A DNA stretch of 64,000 nt, taken from the NCBI GenBank assembly GCA_023078555.1, contig CM041202.1, forward strand, positions 310,001 through 374,000. Direction: 5' to 3'. The position numbers and the translations under genes were made by a program. The notes beneath the pieces were generated by a model. The model had not been told where the DNA came from. It saw nothing but the letters and a program-made list of their open reading frames with translations, and ran no database searches. The DNA comes from Ulva prolifera. Its lineage: Eukaryota > Chlorophyta > Ulvophyceae > Ulvales > Ulvaceae. Positions 36,584 to 50,126 of this stretch are shown here, in pieces. Positions within the stretch are counted from its first letter, which is position 1, and each line of letters starts with the position of its first letter.

Positions 36584-36739
36584 GGTAACCAAATTGAGTC
36601 ACCAAATCCACAGACAATTACGTCCTGCGATTGTTCCACAGACAGTTACGTCCTGTGTTGGCTTTTCCCTGACCAATCACGGCTCAGAGATCATCGACCA
36701 GTGACGGCTCGATGACGGGTGCGTGCGCAGTCTTCTCAC

Positions 36740-36757
36740 GCCGATGGACCCATAACC
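36740..36757 (-). other. primer binding site, initiator tRNA-Met anticodon arm
   Basis: Directly inside the 5' LTR the minus strand reads GGTTATGGGTCCATC. Its complement, GATGGACCCATAACC, resembles the anticodon arm of eukaryotic initiator tRNA-Met (anticodon CAT within CCCATAACC). This suggests priming by a half-tRNA as in Drosophila copia. The tRNA comparison is from memory. Confidence 0.65.
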
Positions 36758-37177
36758 TGTGGCAATATGAGCTCTGTTAGCTGCTATGATCACTAGTCAT
36801 ACAGTACAGACTCCTGTCAATTGCCAGTCAAAGATGTTACAGAATAACTATCCCGTGTGTCTCACCTGTGGCAATATGAGCTCTGTTAGCTGCTATGATC
36901 ACTAGTCATACAGTACAGACTCCTGCACCACGTAGTACGCTCAGCACATTGTTCTCTGCTGTAGTCAGTAGACAGACACACACAAACAGCAAAGCATTCT
37001 CACCTGTCAATTGCCAGTCAAAGATGACCTGGAATTGACAGCTACGTCCTATATTCTGTGCTCTAGGCAGCCGACCTACGGTCTGCCCGCAGACTCACAG
37101 CCAAATGCATGTGATCTGCTGCACTCGCGTTATAACAGCTACGACACGCTTGCACCAGGGGAGCTCTGCTTCCCACA
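36758..37177 (-). repeat. 5' LTR of the copia element
   Basis: 420 bp, same internal 59-base direct repeat as the other LTR. Differences from the 3' LTR are a handful of single-base changes, with no length change. Confidence 0.95.
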
Positions 37178-37182
37178 CAGGG

Positions 37183-37598
37183 GCACCGTGGTTTCGTCAA
37201 AACAAGTCAGGCACCACTACACCGCAAGAGTAGCACAGTTCTTATGGTCACTCATGAGGGGGGGATTTGTGTAGCATTATATGTATGCATGATTACATGT
37301 AGCCGTTGCCGTGATCGAAGAATTGCAAACCAACATCAACTGAATGTACAGTGCTAGGCGGTGACAGCTGTGCTGTGCTGTGCCGTTCAGCATGCTGTGC
37401 AGCTACCCGCCATGCATGCAGCGTCTGGTATGCACCGCCGCTTCCCTGTTCCGCCCGACTGCCACCTTGACTATCAATTGCCTCAATTGATTGTTCCAGT
37501 TATGGCACACAGCACGATGTGACGTGAGCGTTCCCTTGGTGAGCTCACACCAGCTCCTTGCTGCTGTGCAGCATCCGGCATGCATGCAGGACGCGGTC
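37183..37598. other. gap between copia element and Ubl copy 2
   Basis: No gene seen. It contains several TGCATGCA palindromes, common across intergenic DNA here. Confidence 0.4.
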
Positions 37599-38789
37599 TC
37601 AGCACCCCCGCAGCCTCAACACGAGGTGCACCGTGCTGCCGGGGCAGATGCCGTGGTCAGCCAGCGTCCTGCCGTCTTCGAGCATCCTGCCCGCGAAAAC
37701 AGGTCTCTGTTGATCCGGCGGCGGTCCCCCTTGATCGTGCACCTTCGCCTTGAAGTTGTCAATGGTATCGCATCCTGAGACGCTGACCGGTATCACCTTA
37801 CCCGTCACTGTCTTGATGAATATGCGCATGCCAGCCACTGCCATCGGTGTGGGCCGCCACACATCGCCCGCCTTGGCGTTGTCTGTGGCTCTCCTGCTGC
37901 GTGCGCGTTGCGTTTCTTGTGCTCTCCCTTTTGGTCCTGGCGGTGCTACCTGCCCCTCCGGCTTTTTCCTTTGTACCACATCGCCCGCCTGCGTGCGGTG
38001 GTCATCATGGCAGGGCAGTGGCCGTGGCGCGGACGTGCGCTCCGAACTCGCTTCAGAGGACTGCTGTTGAGCGCGCAGCGTGCCTGCGCCACATGCGCAC
38101 AGAGGTCAGCAACGGGGGGGAGGGGCCTTAGGGGCGCAGATGCGACGGAAACCTCGCCAAAAGGCTGCAAAGTCGGTGAACCGCGGCAGAAGCTGATTGG
38201 CTGTTGAGCCAGGGCACGAACATGCCTGAGGCCTGACAGACTTGACGAGGCACGTCGCACCGCAGAAACCGCGCGCACAACGACAACAGGACCACCACAA
38301 ACGCATGCACTTCTCTCAGAATGACACCCAGAGGCCATGCGTAGCTAGCACACCTGTTTGATGCTGTGTCTGGCTTACTCCAAGATCGGCAGTGGAGTCC
38401 TCCTGCCCTTCCTCCTGCGTCCGACACAGCACCAAAATCTTGAGGACATATCTTTTGACGTTTTCACAAAAGCTGCTGGCGCGCGGAGGTGCTCGCCACT
38501 CGCGCTTCCTCACGTAACCTGCCAACCACTTCCGTGCATCCGGGTCGATGATGGAATGGTCATTCTTGTCTTTGCAACACTGCCTCGAGCATTCCAGTTT
38601 AGCGATAGCAGAACACATTTTGCCAATATTGTTGTCGTCTGCCTCACCGGGGACGCTCAGTGCCCGGGCTACAGAAGGCACGATCGCTTCTTGCAACTCA
38701 GCCGCATTCAACGGCTCTCGAGCAATGACGTGGGACGCGATAACATTTTCAATGCAGTCTTTCAGCGAATGCTTCGCCGCAAGCGCCAT
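37599..38789 (-). CDS. Cys-domain plus ubiquitin-like gene, copy 2
   Basis: Exon 1 begins ATG at 38789 ([16 protein letters not shown]) and encodes an unrecognised domain, probably helical, with several cysteines ([19 protein letters not shown]), then [19 protein letters not shown] and [12 protein letters not shown] second exon (open from about 37979; GGGGCAG acceptor) has a basic lead and then a 76-residue ubiquitin homologue: [54 protein letters not shown], ending [10 protein letters not shown] and a stop. By my count 49 of 76 positions equal ubiquitin. Lys6, 11, 27 and 29 are kept; Lys33, Lys48 and Lys63 are replaced, and the last residue is Cys, not Gly. Whether the two exons form one transcript is inferred from the same order at copy 1. 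The Ubl could instead start at its own ATG (MAVAGMRIF). Confidence 0.65.
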
Positions 38790-38822
38790 GTCCTCGAGGA
38801 TCAACGTCTCCGAATATCGCAA

Positions 38823-41800
38823 GCACGCGGTCCAGCACCGAGCTCAGCACGTTTAATCGTCAAGTAATTGTCAAGCCTTCAGGCTGATCCTCGGTTGCAG
38901 GAAGATACGAGTAACTGAAAGTATGGCGTGTCTGAAACGATGACTTCGACGTTGCAGCTCCAATCGGAATACGCTTTTGCAAGAGTGGAGCGTCCGCCCT
39001 CGCATGCGTTTTGAAGAATTTTGCGTAAAGCTGTCAAGGGAGGCAGCCGTTGGCTGACTGCTGGCTGGTGCACGCTTCCACGGCGTGAAGCGGTGTGAGC
39101 AGTGTGAGGGCCGCGCCCTGATCCAGCGATCGCTGCATGCCTGCGTCCCTGGAACAGCCGTCCCTGTGGCTACAGTGAATCAATGTCGTATGTAAAATTG
39201 GTTTTTGGGATCATGGATCGAGATGTGGACACCATGCGGGGGTGTGCTCACCTGGAAAGGACAAGGCCTTGCCACGTAGACTGCAGCATGCATGTGACCG
39301 TGCACATACACACTGGTGATTCACCATCGTCCTGGTCAAACCCGGGAGGATCCGAAGATTGATCGCTCCAGGGAAATTGTCGATCCGAGCTGATCACTTG
39401 ACAGATCAACCTTGGAATCCGGGATCCAATAATTTCGAAATTTGCAGATTTCAAGGGTCACAAACACCCAAAGAACACAACATCAACATAGTTATCATGT
39501 TCTTTCACACTGACTTCTGTACAGACGATCATGCAGCCATCAGGGGCGGCCTCGGGGCAACGGTGTGCACAGTCCTGACTGTCCATGACTGCACACCTCC
39601 GGCATGGCGGCAAGCGGCTGGCCTGGAGTACACTCAGAGGCTGCCCCCGCTCCCCTTGGCCCGGCGGGCCCGCTGTGCATGCGCCGCCATGGCGCACGCT
39701 GCCGCGCTGCGCCTCTCGGCTGCTGTGTTGCACGCACAAAGCCAGAGGCAGATAGCACCGCAGGAAACACCACACGTGCAATCGTGCAGACACGCATGCA
39801 CGCACACGCACCGCCGGCGCTCCACGCAGAAAAACCCCCGCAGCCACCCAACATTAACTTGCCCATGCACGCGATAGCCTGCAGCCAGCACTGTCCGTGC
39901 ACGCCAGCAGCCACACACGCACACGCACACGCACACGCACACGCACACGCACACGGGGCCCCGGGGGGGGGGGGGGGGGGGGGGGAGGGGCTGTCCCCCA
40001 TGGCCAGGCCCCAATTCATGCAGCGTAAATGCCTCCACACCCGCCCCGGCGTAGGGCCCCTGCGCCCGGGTGACATGCGTCACGCTCTTGCCATTGCAAT
40101 GCATGGGCTGCTCGAGGGATCCCGGGCAAAAGGCCACATGTGCACGCCCACGCTCGTCCATCCCGGCCCGGCACCCACGCCGCGGCATGTTGCGCCAGAG
40201 GCAGGCTGGCGCCCAGCTTAGCTCAATTCGGGTGTCACGGGCGGCGAGCAGTGGCTGCTGCAGCGGCGCCAGGGTCGTTGCCGCCAAGCGCATCTGGGAC
40301 GTAGTTTCGTCCGTGTCTGGCGCTTGCCAGGTGTCACCCTGCCATCAGCCTCGCACTTCGCATTTGTGCGTGATCATGATTCATGCATATGCGCATTCAC
40401 GATCGCGAATCGCGACTGTGCCTGATTTGTCAACTGTGTCAGCAATCGCGACGGGCCTGCAACACACGTGTGCACAACGTACACGGCACTGGCGGCATTC
40501 ACGCTACCCTGCGGGCACTTCCGTGCACCGACTGGAGGCGCACGTGTACAGCTGTGCATTCCAGGCAAAATGGAGGATAATTATCGAGACTCTCGATTCG
40601 AGATCCCATAGCATGCGGCTAAATGAGCAGCAGAGCAGCCAGCAGGCGTGCACCGCGCACCCCTAGCCATCACAGAGCAGGGGAAACTTGTAAACACCGC
40701 GTGAAAATTGGTGCGAACGATTCGTCCGCACCAGTGACGTGCAAAACGGGCCCCCAATTTCACATGCACCAGCACGTTGTAGAGCATGAGATGGTGGGCT
40801 GTCGCTGCCCTTTCAGCACATAGCAGGAATAGCGTGTTGCTGCATTCTGATGCGATCGCGGCTGCTGCAGTGCCTCGCTTGACCGTGTGAAAATATTGCT
40901 GAGTGCTGTGATTGTCGATATCGGTGTTATTGTGATTCTTGCAAGAGGTGACGAATCAGCATCACAGTGGAGAGACAGGAGCAGGTGTGACAATTTGTCA
41001 AAAGGCCGGGCAATTCGGGGCTGCGAGCACCGAGCTGCTACATGTCTAGTATGTGCTGCCGTTCAAGAGTGTTGCAAATTCGGGCCGGACACCGGTACCG
41101 GTACCCATTGCACGCATTTGTCGAGTCCACAGGCCATGAGCATCACAGCACAACCTCAGCAACATCACTAAATGCTCTTACATTAAGCGAAGCATGTAAG
41201 ATGCTGCGCATTTGTTCTAGCTCAATTTCTTATCTCGAAAGTTAGCCTCCATTTCGCCTGATTGGAACAGGGCCCAGTCGCATACGCGTCTAACGCGCCG
41301 CAGTGAACTGGGGTGCAATGTGTGTATCCAAACTTGCATGGCCCCTACAAAACTCCGCGCGCGCGGATCTTCATGCCCACGGACATATGCATGCGCGGGG
41401 GTGAACAGTGAAAGTACTACATGTAGACTCGCCGATCGGGCACCAGTTCAGCCCAGGTCGCCTAAGTGGATGTGCCGGCCGGGACGCCCCTGACACGGTG
41501 TGGTAATCCAGTTCGAGTACACGGTGACACCGGGTGTCGATGTCTTATCTCGAGAAATCGGCAAATCGTGCATGCGAATTCTGAGAAGCTCTTGTTTGCC
41601 TGCCTCAGGAATCATGCCAATTGCTATAGGCGAACACTTCGCATACTTACTTTCAAAGCCCTCACAGATACCGTGCCACATGATCTATGCTGGTCTTTTG
41701 CTCATTGGTGGCAGTACTTCTGTGTATATATAGCGCGTAGTCGCTCGGGCCCAGGTGCAGCAGCAGCACCTTCGTCCGCCCCAGCGCCTCGGCTGGCAAC

Positions 41801-43235
41801 GGTAGATAGCTCGGCAACGCAGGGCCTCCTCGGTTGAGCCCCGCGCTGAGGAACGTAAGCCTGTAGCAGGCAGACTTGCAGTTTAACTTCGAAGAGGTGA
41901 GCAGCCGACGTTACAAGATGTCCTGGCGAGCACATTGCGCATCGTCTGGTCTGTGGCAAACGAGGTAACAGAGGATCCCTCCACGCAGGTTCGAAGCCCA
42001 GAGCCAGCTCCTTCCGCCGGGAAACACCCACATACAGGGGAAAATAGAGAAAGAGCTTGACAGGGAGGAGATAGAGAGGGACTGGATCCTCAGTGGGTTC
42101 GCGAGTGCGTTCATCCAACGCGCCGTGTGCAGTGCTTCAACGTGCCAGGTTCTACAACCCTCCGTAAACGCTCTCCGATAGTTGACCTGATTACAATTGA
42201 CAGAGGTTGTGGCACCTGCCGCTGTGTGGCGCCGCGCAAGCATCAGAACATCGCCGTGACGTTGTCTCGATAGACTATAGCTAGCTACGTTCGTGTCCAT
42301 GGCCCCATGCCGGCTCGACTGTGTTGCCGGCGTGCATATTTTGATAATTCGAAAGAGTACACGGCAGAAGATAAACACCACAAATCAATCTCATCCGGAA
42401 CAACAGTACCGCACACACTACAAACGTCGTGTATGTGTGCACCAACGGCAGCTGCCATGCTCTTGAATCTCTGCCCACGTTTTGTGATCATGTACGTGTG
42501 CTGTCTCATCGTGACTGCTCTGAGATCCGTGAGCTGTGTGTTGCGGTTTTCGTGCGCTGCAGCGCTGCGCTGGCCATGTCGCACATGTTACGCGAAGATG
42601 CCTCGTGGTGTCGACTTGATGCCCCTGTCGCTGGCAGTCACTCGCTGGAGGTGCCTGTGCCTGCGTTGCACTTTGACGACACTTGTCTCATTCCTGTTTT
42701 GAACACCCCTGCTTCCCACCATGAGAGCAGTGGCAGTGGGCAGCCGGCCTGGCGTTGTCGGCGCGGTCTGGATGGAAGCAGGGGATCCATGTAAGCCCGG
42801 GCTGGTCATCTCGTGTGAGAAGCGGTTGCGGCCGACTTCGGTGCGCGAGGACTGAACTGTGCATGCCAGAGTATGTATGCATGACAAGTATTCCAGAAGA
42901 GAAACCGGGTGCAGACACGCACAGAGACAGAATTGCATGATCAGCTTTCATATCCAAACAGAAAAACATGACAACCAGGCACGACCCAAGAGCGAATGTC
43001 CATGTGGCCTGACTGGATGCCATCAGTGCCCTAGCTGTAGAATTTTTCCGACTCCGAGTCGGCATCGCGGCGTGCCGAGGCCTCCCACGCGGGTGAGCTG
43101 TGAGCAGGGCGTGGGGGGCGCGGGGGGGGGGGGGGAGATGCATGTGGCTTGTAGGGGAATACCATCATGATGCGTGTGCATATGCAGGAGACAGAGCCTG
43201 TGCTGCAGCTGGCCATCAGAACATCATACTACAGC
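38823..43235. other. gap, no gene assigned
   Basis: Short frames on both strands. One minus-strand stretch near 41.73-41.83 kb (RTKVLLLHLGPSDYALYIH) looks coding but has no partner exons. A (CACACG)-like run at 39.91-39.96 kb is followed by a run of about 23 G at 39.96-39.99 kb. A further G-run lies near 43.12-43.14 kb. Confidence 0.35.
39908..39985. repeat. (CACACG)n microsatellite plus G-run
   Basis: About eight CACACG/ACACGC units run straight into GGGGCCCC and then an uninterrupted run of about 23 G. Confidence 0.85.
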
Positions 43236-44944
<1,709 letters not shown>

Positions 44945-45791
44945 GCGGATGGCGTGTCGCAGCCGGCGCCAGAGGCCGCGCTGCATGTGCCAGTCCAGGC
45001 GTCGCAAGGCTGGCTCAAGCTTGTTTGTTCAGCTGCGTAAAGCTGAACAAAGCTATATTCCTATTGATTTTCCGCCAGCCAGTTCCCCCATGAGGGCTGA
45101 AGAGGTGATTGCGTCAAGAGGGCGAACATGCCCGAAGGGCCAGACCGCCATATATGACAGATTGCAAGGGGTCATCAATTTCCTGTGAATGGCCGAGTGA
45201 TTTCAGATTTTTTTGGTACTTAACTACAAGGGGCAGCAGGAAGCGGTGTTGGTGGGCCGCGCTGGAGTTGTAGGGCAGAGCAGTGCTGGGCATGCTCAGT
45301 GCAGCTGCTGTGCAGAACATCTGCATGCTACTCATGGCGCCAATACTCACAAAATAATACAGATGCAGAGCAGTTGCCTTTGTAGTCAGTGAATGTGAAT
45401 GCTCTCCATTGGGCCTGTGTAATCGCCCGCACTCCACTCTCACAACAGATCAGATCAGAACCCGCCACATGGAACACAATGGCATTGTTGGCCAGTGGTG
45501 CACCTGAACAGAGAGTCACCGTCCAGGTTGTCCATCGGCTGCACAGTTCACTGGTAAGTGATCCGCTCAGCCGAACGTCCCTGTGGCCACCCATCCTACG
45601 CGTGCCAGTGGACTGTACTCGCGGAATGGACCGTGCACGATTTGGCGAAAAACGGCCCATTCAGATTGTACCAGAGGAAAAAATCTGTGCGCCTGTGCCA
45701 AGAAATTGTGCACCACGTCCTCAGCCACGCTCGAGTATCACACAGGCAGTGAGGCAGCAGCGGCATCACGCCAGGCGCCTGCAAGTGCACA
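44945..45791. other. gap between secreted-protein and MATE genes
   Basis: Convergent 3' ends. I see no gene and no TGTAA close to either stop. Confidence 0.4.
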
Positions 45792-48700
45792 TCAGCTGCC
45801 GGAGGAGACCGTCTCGCCCGCGTTGAACACGTCTCCCACGCCGTCCCCGCCACCGCGCCCCCGCCCGCCAGGCCTCCCCAGTCCCCCCATCACATCTATC
45901 TCACTATCACTGCTGTCCGTGCTGGCATCATCTGAGTCACTGGTGGAATCAACCGCCATGGACGCAAGCAGATCCCCGCGTCCGCGGCCCCCGGGCCTGC
46001 CATGCAGCCCCTTGAAAGCAATGGCCCCCGCAGCTGCCGCGGCCGCGGCTGCGGCCGCTTGCCGCTCAGGCGTGTCCGATGGCGGTGTGGCTCCGCCGAG
46101 GCCGTCGGCCTCGCTGTCGGACTCGCTGTCGGTTAGGGGGCTGCCGGCGGCGGCAGCGAGGTCGCGGGCCTTGGCCTCGAGCTCCTTCCTGTTGTCGGAC
46201 AGCGGCTCGGTGCGCGAGAGGACAGAGCCGGGGCCGAGCAGGCGCGCGCTGTTCATGCACAGCCGCAGAGCCATGAATGTCGCCGTGCTGAACCAGCACG
46301 CCGACAGGCCCCAGCCCTGCGCAAACGCCCAGGCCACAACACGCTGCAGGCACACACGGAGCAGCGTCAGCAGCATGGCACCGGAGGTGGACGTGCAGGG
46401 TGATCAGCACGCAAGAAAGCGTGACTGATGTGGCCACCAAGCGAGGCCCATCGCAGCAGCCTCCTCCTTAGCTTGCGTGGCAGACAACTGGCAAATGTCG
46501 CATGAGCGGTAACCACGTCAACCCTTGCAGTCAGTGTGGGGGCCCTTCACAGGTGCTACATCGCCCAGCAGACTGTGAATATACAGCTTCCGATGGCAGG
46601 TCCCATCCGCATGAAACACCGACGGACACGCGGGCATGTGAACGATGGCAGAACAACGCAGACATCCTCCCCTGGTATTACCCGGCTAGAACTCAGGAGG
46701 CACAGCACAAATGTCTGCATCAGCAGAGTCGTGTGTGCAGTCTGCAACGCTGCGATTTCATGATCTTGCAGTGTGCTCTGCCATGCACTGGCGCGAGCTG
46801 TTGGAGTGTATGTTGCAGTCTGAGCGGCGAACCTGAATGACGGCGAAGGAGAGGAGGTACGTGCCGAGCAGGAACCAGCCGTCGCGCGCCGCCAGCAGCA
46901 CGCCCTCCGTGCCCATGCTGCAGCAGTGCAGCAGGATGTGCACGGCGAAGAGCGGCAGCGCGGCGCGCACCGCCGCCTGCACGGCCGCGCTGCCGGTGAA
47001 CAGCGGCACGGTGTAGAACGCAAACGCGGAGCTCGCGAAGACGTTGAAGGTGCCGATGATGGCGCCGCAGGCGAAGATGGCCTTGGCGAAGGCCCAGGCG
47101 GCGCGGGGGTTGCCGATCTTGGGGGGCAGGAAGGCCTGCGCGGCATGGCAGACGGTGTCGCCAAAGACGCCGAAGAACATCGCGGTGCCTGCAGCAGCGC
47201 AGGCATTCGTGTGGAGGCCCTGAATGTGTTCATCTGCCATTGGGATTTTTTATTATTATTATTATTCTTCAATGTCTTCAAAAGATGCTGGACCTGCGAA
47301 ATACTGCACCCGAAACCTGTAACATCAAGGTACATTTGCGTTACAGAGCCGCTTTGGAGCTACGCCTGGGTCACCAGTTGGTGCCGCGGGTCATGCAGCC
47401 AGTCAGCACGCGAAAAGCATCATGCGTGCGCTGGCTACGCCCGGCCCCAGCCCTGCATCGATCTGACCTGATTTCAGGTGTCCTCCCAAGACGGAGTCTG
47501 CAACTCAGAGGCAGAGGTTGTTGCAGGTCGCTACCCAGCCGAGTGCAGGGAGCAGCGGAGCCGCAAGGAGAGGCAAGCACACCTATCGCGCATTCACGTA
47601 ACACTGCATACATCTGGCATCGACAGAATAGGGCGCCGTCGAGTCGCGAGCAAGGTCAACAGCACCACAGTACCAGGTGGCAGGAAGTGGGAGGGGCGCG
47701 CACTGAAGATGATCTGGTGGCCGGCCGACACGACGGCCCCGGCCTCGGCGGCCCGCGCCGCGATCATGCCGAACAGCAGCACCTTCATCACCACCACACC
47801 CAGCACGGGGCCGGAGATCGAGAGGAAGGTGGTGACGGCGGCGGGGTTGGGCAGCAGCGCGCGCACGGGCAGCCGCTCGCCGCCGAACGCCGACCCCGGC
47901 GGAAGCGGCCGGCGGATGAAGTGCAGCATGAGGAAGAAGACGACGACGTTCGCCGCTGCACACCAGTGTCGGGTTGCGCTGCAGTATTTTGGGGGTTGCT
48001 ACCCAGAAATTAGACCCTGATATTTGGAACTGCCCCTTGCGATCGGGCCCGACGGCCGAACGATGCTGCACAGGCGCGGGGCCGCGCTGTCAGGGCATTG
48101 CCGTAGGAGTGCACTCTCGAGTGTGACTTTGTTCTGTATGAGCTGGCGGCAGGTGGGCGAGGGGCGCAGGGGACGGTGGCTGCAGGGGCGCGGGGGACGG
48201 TGGCTGCAGGGCGCCCCCTCATCTCTGGTGATCGTGTGACGACTCGTCACTGACGAGGTGACGGTGCGGCAGAGGTGGCCGGGTCACGGCTAGCTCAAGC
48301 GGCGAGGTGGTGGCAGTGTCACGGCTAGCTCAAGCGGCACCAGCATCCCGTGACGCTGCCACCACTGCTGGGCTGCTGGTGCCGCTTGAGCTCGCAGCTG
48401 GGCGATGTCTGACACGACCAGAGGTGGAAGGCGGCCGTGCCGCAAGCATCGTCAGAGCATGGGCTGCTGCTGTGGATCTGTGATCGTGGGTAAGGCACGG
48501 CAGATCTCTAAGAGCTGTATATCAGGGATGCTCAGTGTGCAACAAATTGGGCCCAGACCAAGGGACGCGGCCTGCCGCGGAGGCGAGGGCGGGGGTGCGG
48601 GTGGCGGTGGTGGCGCACCAGAGGTCGCGGCGGCGGCGCCGGCGGCGCCGAAGTTGAAGACCTGGCAGAGCAGGAGGTCGCCCGCGAGGTTGACGACCCC

Positions 48701-50126
48701 CGCCGCGACGGTCGCGAGCATCGGGATGCGGGGCGCCTGGCAGGCGAGGAAACACCTGCAGCACGGCGGAGCCGGTGTGCTACTGTGCGATGCGCTGAGT
48801 GTATGAGCGGCGGTGACGACAATGCAGGTAGCACCGCGGAACAGCTTGCCGCCCGTAAGTAGGACCAAAAGCACAGCATGACCAAGCCACAGCGGACGGC
48901 CCATTAAGAGATAAAATCACAGCCGCCCAACACCGCCACCTGCGAGCTGTGTGTGGATCTGTGATTTAGGCCACTGACGGGATTTGTGTGGGGGGCTGTG
49001 TGAAGGTGAGAAGGAGACAGTGCGAGAATGGATCGCTCGGTGGTATCGGAGGACCCAGGGAAAGCAGGTGGTGTCTCCATCCGCAATGGCCGTACACCTC
49101 GACTTGCAACAGACAATAGACGTCAAGGGCGCACGAACAGATACGGCAAGGGACAAGACGAGCGGCCAGTGGCAGATTGTTCGATGCACGGCATGATTGG
49201 TACCAGCTCTGTGACTAAATGAGTCATGCGATTGGCCAGAGAGCACCGCACTGCGCCTGGCGCAGGCAGGGCCAGGAGGGGCATGCACTGGAGTGGCGGA
49301 GGGGGCGCACGCTTGCATCACACTGTACCCAATGGCAAAGGGCAGCCCCACGGCCCGCCAGCGCACGTACTCCGTGGCCGTGGCGATCATATCTGGAGAG
49401 AGGGAGGCGACGGCCCCGAAGAACGCGGGGGTGGCTGCCAGGAGCACTGCAGCGATGACAACACAGATGACTGCTGACAGTGCCAGCGCCTCGCTGACCA
49501 CAACGCCTGCACGGCGCCGCATACTTTCGGTGCTGCTTGAAACCAGGGAGTTCAACGGCCGATCTCTCACCGTGAACAGGAGAACAAGTGGAGGTTGAGG
49601 ATTGGAAAGGTGCAGCAGCTGGCAGCCCGTGGAAGCCTGTGGCCGAGGTCCCAGGCTGGTTGAAAGCAGCGGATGTCACTGGATGGCAGCACACCTGCTG
49701 CGCGTGGATGCTTGCGAGCCATGTGGAGGGCCACAAGGTTGGTGACGGCAGTTGGGATGAATGTCAGTATGTAGCCCACTCCATCTGACAGTGCCGTAGC
49801 AGGTGCCATGGCAGCTAGCTGTGCTTCGCTTGCCAGGCCGACAACAGATGTATCAACTAGAGATAAGAGCGGTGATGTGACAGCTATGCAGAGCGTCGGC
49901 AGAGCAAACTTCAGCAGCGGGATGATCTCTGAGCGAGTACTGTGTTCTTCTGTGGGACTGGCGCCATTCGCCGCAGCGGCGTCGGCAGGAACAGGTGTGT
50001 CTACGATTACAGCGGAGTCTGGTGTTGTCGACGGGGTCTTGGCAGCGTTGCCGTAGTCGTTGTTGTCTCCGGCCGGTGCAACATTTGCAGCGCGACTTGG
50101 AGTTTGTATTCGCTTCTTCCCGCATC
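45792..50126 (-). CDS. MATE-family transporter, EDS5-like, 5' end incomplete
   Basis: Six exons fit in phase: about 50126-49695, 49506-49311, 48755-48619, 47955-47704, 47188-46833 and 46343-45792. The first has a Thr/Pro/Ala-rich plastid-like leader, then IIPLLKFALPTLCIAVTSP and LLSLVDTSVVGLASEAQLAA, the MATE helix-1 region as in plant EDS5/DTX carriers. Later exons give RWRAVGLPFAIGYSVMQ, PMLATVAAGVVNLAGDLLL, AVTTFLSISGPVLGVVVMK, GDTVCHAAQAFLPPKIG and further membrane helices, about 12 in all. MATE carriers export organic solutes against Na+ or H+; the substrate here is unknown. The last about 150 residues form an unusual hydrophilic tail: acidic Ser/Asp blocks, an Ala run, and GRPGGRGRG twice. 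Upstream coding exons (true start) were not found. Confidence 0.85.
48285..48390. repeat. nested inverted and direct repeats in a MATE intron
   Basis: GTCACGGCTAGCTCAAGCGG plus C occurs at 48285-48305 and 48318-48338. CTCAAGCGGCACCAGCA at 48329-48345 has a perfect reverse complement at 48374-48390 (28-base loop). A second pair, GTGGTGGCAGTGTCACGG near 48307 and its near-perfect reverse complement near 48348, competes with the first. Confidence 0.9.

Larger units (their letters stand above)
31999..37177 (-). mobile_element. full-length Ty1/copia LTR retrotransposon
   Basis: The 5179-bp element has two 420-bp LTRs (31999-32418 and 36758-37177), each starting TGTGG and ending CCACA. It is flanked by the 5-bp target duplication CAGGG at 31994-31998 and 37178-37182. 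The coding strand is minus, so the 5' LTR is the right-hand one. The LTRs differ at about six positions by eye (about 98.6% identity), so insertion was recent. One intact polyprotein frame fills the interior. The domain order, with integrase before reverse transcriptase, is that of Ty1/copia (Pseudoviridae-type), not Ty3/gypsy. The element appears capable of autonomous transposition as read. Confidence 0.97.

Noticed and set aside
41985-42000. GGTTCGAAGCC resembling a tRNA B box
   Set aside because: The flanking bases do not form a T-stem or acceptor stem, and no A box lies at the right distance on either strand.
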